Shown in pieces: positions 60,158 through 64,000 of a stretch of 64,000 bases of DNA. A program made the position numbers and the translations under genes. The stretch comes from M1-B18 sp048264125 (GTDB lineage: Bacteria > Bacillota > Clostridia > Peptostreptococcales > Natronincolaceae). Position 1 is the stretch's first letter. Each line of letters opens with the position of its first letter. The stretch is taken from contig JBLXDM010000012.1 of NCBI GenBank assembly GCA_048264125.1, positions 1 to 64,000 on the forward strand. The letters run 5' to 3'. A model generated the notes under the pieces. It had not been told where the DNA came from, searched no databases, and worked only from the letters and a program-made list of their open reading frames with translations.

Positions 60158-60820
60158 GTAGAAGCGCTGGTTACCCGACGCACCTTGCACAGATCCCAGC
60201 GTGCGGAACTACCGCACTGGGCTCTTCAGAAATATTCAGTTCCGTAATTCAGCAAATATTCTTTGCCTTCTGCCTTATTCCTTGCAGTGAGGTTTGCATT
60301 AGTTTATCCAGCCCTACGTGTCCGGCTAATGTTTCCTTTGCAAAATACATATTTCTGTCAACCCCTTCCCCATGTAGTTGGCTCTCCCAACCTCAAAGTA
60401 CTATGAGTTGATCCGAACCCTGTAGTGTCATTGACCGTCCTATTTTATGATTGGATAGGTCTACCAGCTAACTGCTGGAACCTACAGATCCTCCCAAGTT
60501 CCTGACATTTCTCTTCTTACATGCCATGTTCTAGGACCCCGACAGACCCTTAAGAATCTCACCTATAGCGATTCTCTTGTATTGACTTCCGTGACGTTAA
60601 ACACGTCGTCATCTGCATTTTCCTATTTCTAGGTACACGTTTTACGAGGCTGAAAATGCTTCAGGGATTACGGTCTCCCCTATGGCTTATTTGATTCTCT
60701 GTGTACGCTTCACCTTTGCTGTCGCCAGCATTAGCGCAACACTCGATACAGGTGGTTGGTTAGACCTTACCTGACAATGACTATCACCCTGTAAGAAATG
60801 CCAAGCTTTGCTTGGCGCAC
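60158..60820 (-). mobile_element. ORF-less group II intron, copy A (663 nt)
   Basis: Minus-strand 5' end GTGCG and 3' end TCTAC fit the GUGYG...AY intron ends. Near the 3' end is a domain V-like hairpin starting GAGCCCAGTGCGG with a TAGT loop and CG bulge, then a domain VI-like GTCGGGTAACCAGC. In the middle only 16 codons (60249-60299, 'MQTSLQGIRQKAKNIC') remain of the reverse transcriptase that normally begins 'MQTSL'. Copy B has the same length and about 95% identity (31 mismatches by hand count, no gaps). Confidence 0.75.
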
Positions 60821-60966
60821 TAACGGTCTCGTGTTTGCGACATCTTCGAACTGGACCCACTTGACCTTTCTCCCTGGCGGTGCTCGCACCCAGTGAGAAG
60901 GTGTAGTGCGCTGAGCTTTCCCTCAACACGTGCCCACCCGCACCTTCCGTAAACATATGGTTATCT
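60821..60966 (-). repeat. attC-like site A, holding intron A
   Basis: On the minus strand it runs from AGATAACCATATG to ACCGTTA, where the intron begins. Outer arms ATGTTTACG and CGCAAACAC are near inverted repeats, and the centre has the shared 20-bp block (60877-60896). After removal of the intron the 3' core would read GTTAAGT, fitting the GTTRRRY core of integron attC sites. Confidence 0.45.
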
Positions 60967-60989
60967 GGCGTATACCACAGATTTTTATG

Positions 60990-61820
60990 TTATCTAGTAT
61001 CTAAACTTCCTTCTAAATGCTTAATGCTTTCAGTGATATTATATAAATGTTCAATATCCCATAATAAAACATTTTGTTCTATCTCATCTACGTAATGTAG
61101 TAATGAATTTGTATATTGTCCAGTATTAATTATAATTCCTGCATCAAAATGCTCTACTGTCATGATTCCAATCAATTGCCTTAAAACAGTTATTGATAAT
61201 TTTGATGTGTGTCTATACTTTTTAACTTCTATCGCAACTTTCTTTCCAGATTGTGTATATAGAATAAAATCACACCCCAAATCACGATTATGCGCCGTTT
61301 TTTGCACATTTAAACCATTTTCAGTAAGCCACATATAAACTATATCCTCAAACTCTATAGGTTCTATGTTATCAAGAAAGCTAGGTTCTTCAATGAATCT
61401 GTATATTAGTTGTTTATAATCATATTTACTTAACATATTGTTATAATGATTTCTAGTATATTCCAAGCTTTCTTCTATACTAAGTAATATTTCACTGATA
61501 TCACTACTTTTTCTTATAAATCTTAACTGCTTTAAGTCGTATGGAATATCATTAAAATCGCTTACTAAGATAATTTTCTTATTCTTACCTAGAGCATATC
61601 CTAACTCAAACATTATGTTCGGATTGTCTTTTTCCATAAAACAAATAAAAATACTACATCCATCTATGATATCAGTTATTGATTGAAATATATTATATTG
61701 ATAGAAATCCTCGATAGTAATAACATTTATACTATTATCATCAAAATAATCTTTCAAATTTTTTATTATATAATTTATTTCATTGTCCTTGTGTGAGTAT
61801 GAAATATAAATTTTTCTCAT
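60990..61820 (-). CDS. TIR-like domain fused to an Mrr-type nuclease
   Basis: A 276-residue two-domain protein. Residues about 1-125 are TIR-like ('RKIYISYSHKDNEINYIIKNL', 'GCSIFICFMEKDNPNIMFELGYALGKNKKI'); residues about 150-255 are a PD-(D/E)xK restriction nuclease ('DIVYMWLTENGLNVQKT', 'RDLGCDFIL', 'KVAIEVKKY'). ATG at 61820 shares one base with the stop of the methyltransferase gene (TAATG), so the two are translationally coupled. Sensing by the TIR-like part and DNA cutting by the nuclease is a reasonable but unproven model. Confidence 0.8.
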   Translation of the reverse strand: MRKIYISYSHKDNEINYIIKNLKDYFDDNSINVITIEDFYQYNIFQSITDIIDGCSIFICFMEKDNPNIMFELGYALGKNKKIILVSDFNDIPYDLKQLRFIRKSSDISEILLSIEESLEYTRNHYNNMLSKYDYKQLIYRFIEEPSFLDNIEPIEFEDIVYMWLTENGLNVQKTAHNRDLGCDFILYTQSGKKVAIEVKKYRHTSKLSITVLRQLIGIMTVEHFDAGIIINTGQYTNSLLHYVDEIEQNVLLWDIEHLYNITESIKHLEGSLDTR

Positions 61821-62665
61821 TATTTTACCCTCCCTGCATAATGAAGAGCCCAAAACTCATATAGTGCAGTTAACTTAAGTTGTTCATCTTCAGCAGTATC
61901 GGCACCATACACTGTATATGTTGTTAAGAGATCCACACATTCCTTAAATCTTGATTCAATTATGTTATCAATTTTAAGTTTTATTTTATTAGTGATTACT
62001 TCTTTTTCCTTATCAAGAGTTTCGTTTTCAATATTAATATGAGCCCTATTTATTATAATTGACCAACCTTTACAAGTCTTGTGACTCCATACAGAAGCAT
62101 GAACTCTATATATTGTGTCAAGGGATTCAAAGATGGTATTAAGTAAGCTAGTTATCTCAATTCCCCTTAATGGAAATGCACCTAATTCAGGTGTAGTCAG
62201 TGACTCCATATCATATATAAATAGTTGTCCACTACGAGTTAACTTTTTTAAAGAATCAAGCACTAAAGATACAAAGGCATTAGGATGTAGTTCATGTGCA
62301 ACATTAGTGCATGTAATAAAATCAAATTCTTTATCAATCCCTAATACAACTGAGAATTTGGATAAATCTCCATGGTTAAAACAGTATTCTCTCAATTCTA
62401 GATTTTTCGCAATTCTAGATGCAATTTTAGTAAATTCTACATTTATATCATAGCCATCATATATGATCTTTTTCCTATTATTATCAGATAAATTTTCTTT
62501 TAGTTGAGAAATAATTTGTCCTTTTCCACATGCTAAATCAAGCCACTTAATTTCATTGATACTTGGATCTTGTACCATATTGTTTAGTAGCGTTATAGCA
62601 GATTGATGCTGCGGTAATATTCTTTGTAATTCTAAAACTGCATTAGCATCAGAAATCATATTCAT
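61820..62665 (-). CDS. Class I SAM-dependent methyltransferase
   Basis: A 281-residue methyltransferase. Motif I is 'IKWLDLACGKGQ' (about 38-49), followed by 'YDGYDINVEF' and 'FDFITCTNVAHELHP'. The C-terminal 90 residues are helical. No NPPY-type adenine or PCQ cytosine motif is seen, so DNA is not an evident substrate; it looks more like a small-molecule or protein methylase. Coupled to the TIR-nuclease gene. The start at 62665 follows GGAGGTG. Confidence 0.8.
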   Translation of the reverse strand: MNMISDANAVLELQRILPQHQSAITLLNNMVQDPSINEIKWLDLACGKGQIISQLKENLSDNNRKKIIYDGYDINVEFTKIASRIAKNLELREYCFNHGDLSKFSVVLGIDKEFDFITCTNVAHELHPNAFVSLVLDSLKKLTRSGQLFIYDMESLTTPELGAFPLRGIEITSLLNTIFESLDTIYRVHASVWSHKTCKGWSIIINRAHINIENETLDKEKEVITNKIKLKIDNIIESRFKECVDLLTTYTVYGADTAEDEQLKLTALYEFWALHYAGRVK

Positions 62666-62718
62666 AATTAACACCTCCATATTTTTTCAGTATTTATATA
62701 TAAAATGTCAGAGTCACG

Positions 62719-63381
62719 GTAGACGCGCCGGTTACCCGACGCACCCCGCACAGATCCCGGCGTGCGGAACTACCGAACCGGGCTCTTCAGAAATATTCAG
62801 TTCCGTAATTCAGCAAATATTCTTTGCCTTCTGCCTTATTCCTTGCAGTGAGGTTTGCATTAGTTTATCCAGCCCTACATGTCCGGCTAATGTTTCCTTT
62901 GCAAAGTACATATTTCTGTCAACCCCTTCCCCATGTAGTTGGCTCTCCCAACTTCAAAGTACTATGAGTTGATCCGAGCCCTGTAGTGTCATTGACCGTC
63001 CTATTTTTCGGTTGGATAGGTCTACCAGCTAACTGCTGGAACCTACAGGTCCTCCCAAGTTCCTGACATTTCTCTTCTTACATGCCATGTTCTCTGACCC
63101 CGACAGACCCTTAAGAATCTCACCTATAGCGGTTCTCTTGTATTGACTTCCGTGACGTTAAACACGTCGTCATCTGCATTTTCCTATTTCTAGGCACACG
63201 ATTTACGAGGCTGAATATGCTTCAGGGATTACGGTCTCCCCTGTGGCCTATATGATTCTCTGTGTACGCTTCACCTTTGCTGTCGCCAGCATCTGCGCAA
63301 CACTCGATACAGGTGTTTGGTTAGACCTTACCTGACAAGAACTTTCACCCTGTAAGAAATGCCAAGCTTTGCTTGGCACAC
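62719..63381 (-). mobile_element. ORF-less group II intron, copy B (663 nt)
   Basis: Minus-strand GTGTG start and TCTAC end. It has the same domain V-like and domain VI-like hairpins as copy A, with compensating changes in the stem near the 3' end (for example GAGCCCGG/CCGGGATC). Same internal deletion of the reverse transcriptase gene as copy A and the same length. An intact reverse transcriptase, if any, must be elsewhere in the genome. Confidence 0.75.
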
Positions 63382-63496
63382 TAACGTTTTGTTATTCACG
63401 ACGTTTCTGAACTGGACCCTAAGAGTCCTTCTTCGTAGGCGGTGCTTGCACCCAGTGAAGGAATGTGCAGAGCGAACGGGAATAATCTTGTTAGGC
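63382..63496 (-). repeat. attC-like site B, holding intron B
   Basis: On the minus strand it begins GCCTAACAAG, a good match to the RYYYAAC core of attC, and ends AACGTTA at the intron. Outer arms ATTATTC/GAATAAC pair, and the centre has the shared 20-bp block (63439-63458). Length about 115 nt, similar to long attC sites of chromosomal integrons. Confidence 0.5.
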
Positions 63497-63539
63497 GACG
63501 GAATCAATGGCAAGCTAAGATATATCGTAGCCAATTACC

Positions 63540-64000
63540 TTAATCTCTATGTTTTTGATAGCTTTGACGTATTCTACTTAAAGATTCCTCGTAATATCTT
63601 TTACGCAACTGATATTCATCAGTATTAGTATAAGAGCTATCTTCTTTTACTCTTGCAATTGGCTCAAAGTACATACTGTAACTATTAATAACTGGAGAAT
63701 AGTCGCAAGTAACCGCACATGCTATAGTTTTTGAGTTCTTTCTACCAGCTTCTCCGAGATATAGCTGAACTTCTCTTAATGCCAACTTATTGAATCCCTT
63801 TTCAAAGAACAAAAAATTGACCCCTCCATCTTTTGCTACAGAATTGTAAGCAAGGCAATCTGGTTCTAGTTCTTTGATTTCATCAATTATTGTAAGTTCA
63901 TCTGCTGACAAATCAATGTCATCTTCTATCTTTAAGAGTATGTCGGAGAACCCCACCTCTCTTCCATCTATTATAACTAAGTCCTCATCAACACCTAATG
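63540..64000 (-). CDS. Hypothetical protein, 5' end beyond the window
   Basis: The minus-strand frame is open from the stop at 63540 to the window edge (at least 152 codons: '...LGVDEDLVIIDGREVGFSDILLKIEDD...'). It contains 'YLGEAGRKNSKTIACAVTCDYSPVINSYSMYF' and a charged, helical C-terminus. No family recognised. The frame before the GTG at 63956 still looks like coding sequence, so that GTG is probably not the start. It lies just before attC-like site B on the same strand. Confidence 0.6.
   Translation of the reverse strand, partial: LGVDEDLVIIDGREVGFSDILLKIEDDIDLSADELTIIDEIKELEPDCLAYNSVAKDGGVNFLFFEKGFNKLALREVQLYLGEAGRKNSKTIACAVTCDYSPVINSYSMYFEPIARVKEDSSYTNTDEYQLRKRYYEESLSRIRQSYQKHRD

Larger units (their letters stand above)
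33002..64000. mobile_element. Integrative element / defence island, right end outside window
   Basis: Starts at the recombinase that splits the transpeptidase gene and continues to the window edge. Everything from here on is accessory in character: recombinase, phage-type repressors, ImmA proteins, a sigma-like regulator, many anti-phage genes, introns and broken genes. The DNA is visibly more AT-rich than the left half. No conjugation, capsid or terminase genes were seen, so the class of element (ICE, prophage-derived, or mobilisable island) is open. Confidence 0.7.

Noticed and set aside
60687..60956. 89-codon open frame on the minus strand
   Set aside because: It lies across the 5' part of group II intron A and the attC-like site, is not kept in frame in copy B, and has no convincing ribosome binding site.
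60990..62665. Interpretation as a standard type II R-M system
   Set aside because: The methyltransferase lacks adenine and cytosine DNA-methylase motifs, and the nuclease is joined to a TIR-like domain.
63328..63628. Overlapping short open frames on both strands
   Set aside because: They cover intron B, the attC-like site and the end of the unknown gene; none has a coding-like composition or start site.
1..64000. CRISPR arrays and tRNA genes
   Set aside because: No regularly spaced repeats and no tRNA-like cloverleaf sequences were recognised on either strand.

Overview
The window reads as the chromosome of an anaerobic, spore-forming member of the Clostridia. Support comes from the gene families (H-type small acid-soluble spore protein, YtaF-type sporulation membrane protein, Spo0E-like phosphatase, DUF1576, FMN and tetrahydrofolate riboswitches), strong AGGAGG ribosome binding sites, and clostridial-style rRNA promoters at the left edge. 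An Alkaliphilus-like lineage is a guess from gene content, not a measurement.

Region 1 (1-33,000) is ordinary core chromosome. It opens with the tandem promoters and leader of an rRNA operon that runs leftward out of the window. Then come a DUF1576 membrane gene and a complete riboflavin operon (ribD-ribE-ribBA-ribH, minus strand) under an FMN riboswitch and attenuator. After these are many transport and housekeeping genes: EamA exporter, MntP-like YtaF, putative metal exporter, NhaC antiporter, a folate-type ECF S component under a THF riboswitch, peroxiredoxin, SspH, ene-reductase, aldehyde dehydrogenase, M20 amidohydrolase, UppP, RIC, MazG-like, asparagine synthetase, a divergent FolD, an orphan histidine kinase and an ABC exporter.

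Region 2 (about 33,002 to the right edge and beyond) is an integrated mobile element. Its large serine recombinase ends within a few bases of the 3' part of an L,D-transpeptidase gene, which it has split; the other half of that gene and the second att site are not in the window. Next to the recombinase are small element genes, a Spo0E-like phosphatase, an XRE-ImmA protein with an unknown partner, a sigma-like regulator, several XRE repressors and a predicted 80-nt small RNA.

The rest of the element is a defence island. (a) 41.4-49.2 kb: XRE-ImmA followed by hsdR-hsdS-X-hsdM, where X is a PrrC/RloC-like ATPase with a candidate anticodon-nuclease active site. (b) 49.5-52.5 kb: a Thoeris-type locus with a clear ThsB, a second ThsB-like TIR protein, and an effector in which a TIR domain, not SIR2, is joined to a C-terminal SLOG domain. 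(c) 53.0-56.0 kb: decayed material, including an immA remnant and a DNA2/UPF1-like helicase-nuclease gene broken by an amber codon and a frameshift. (d) 56.2-64.0 kb: a membrane-anchored Mrr nuclease, then same-strand genes separated by related, palindromic sites that look like integron attC sites. Two of these sites carry equal-length (663 nt) ORF-less group II introns about 95% identical to each other. The genes in this array include a HAD protein, a TIR-like protein, a methyltransferase coupled to a TIR-like/restriction-nuclease fusion, and an unknown gene cut by the window edge.

The most interesting candidates are the TIR-SLOG Thoeris variant, the methyltransferase plus TIR-REase pair, the nuclease embedded in the type I R-M operon, and the cassette array with its paired ORF-less introns.
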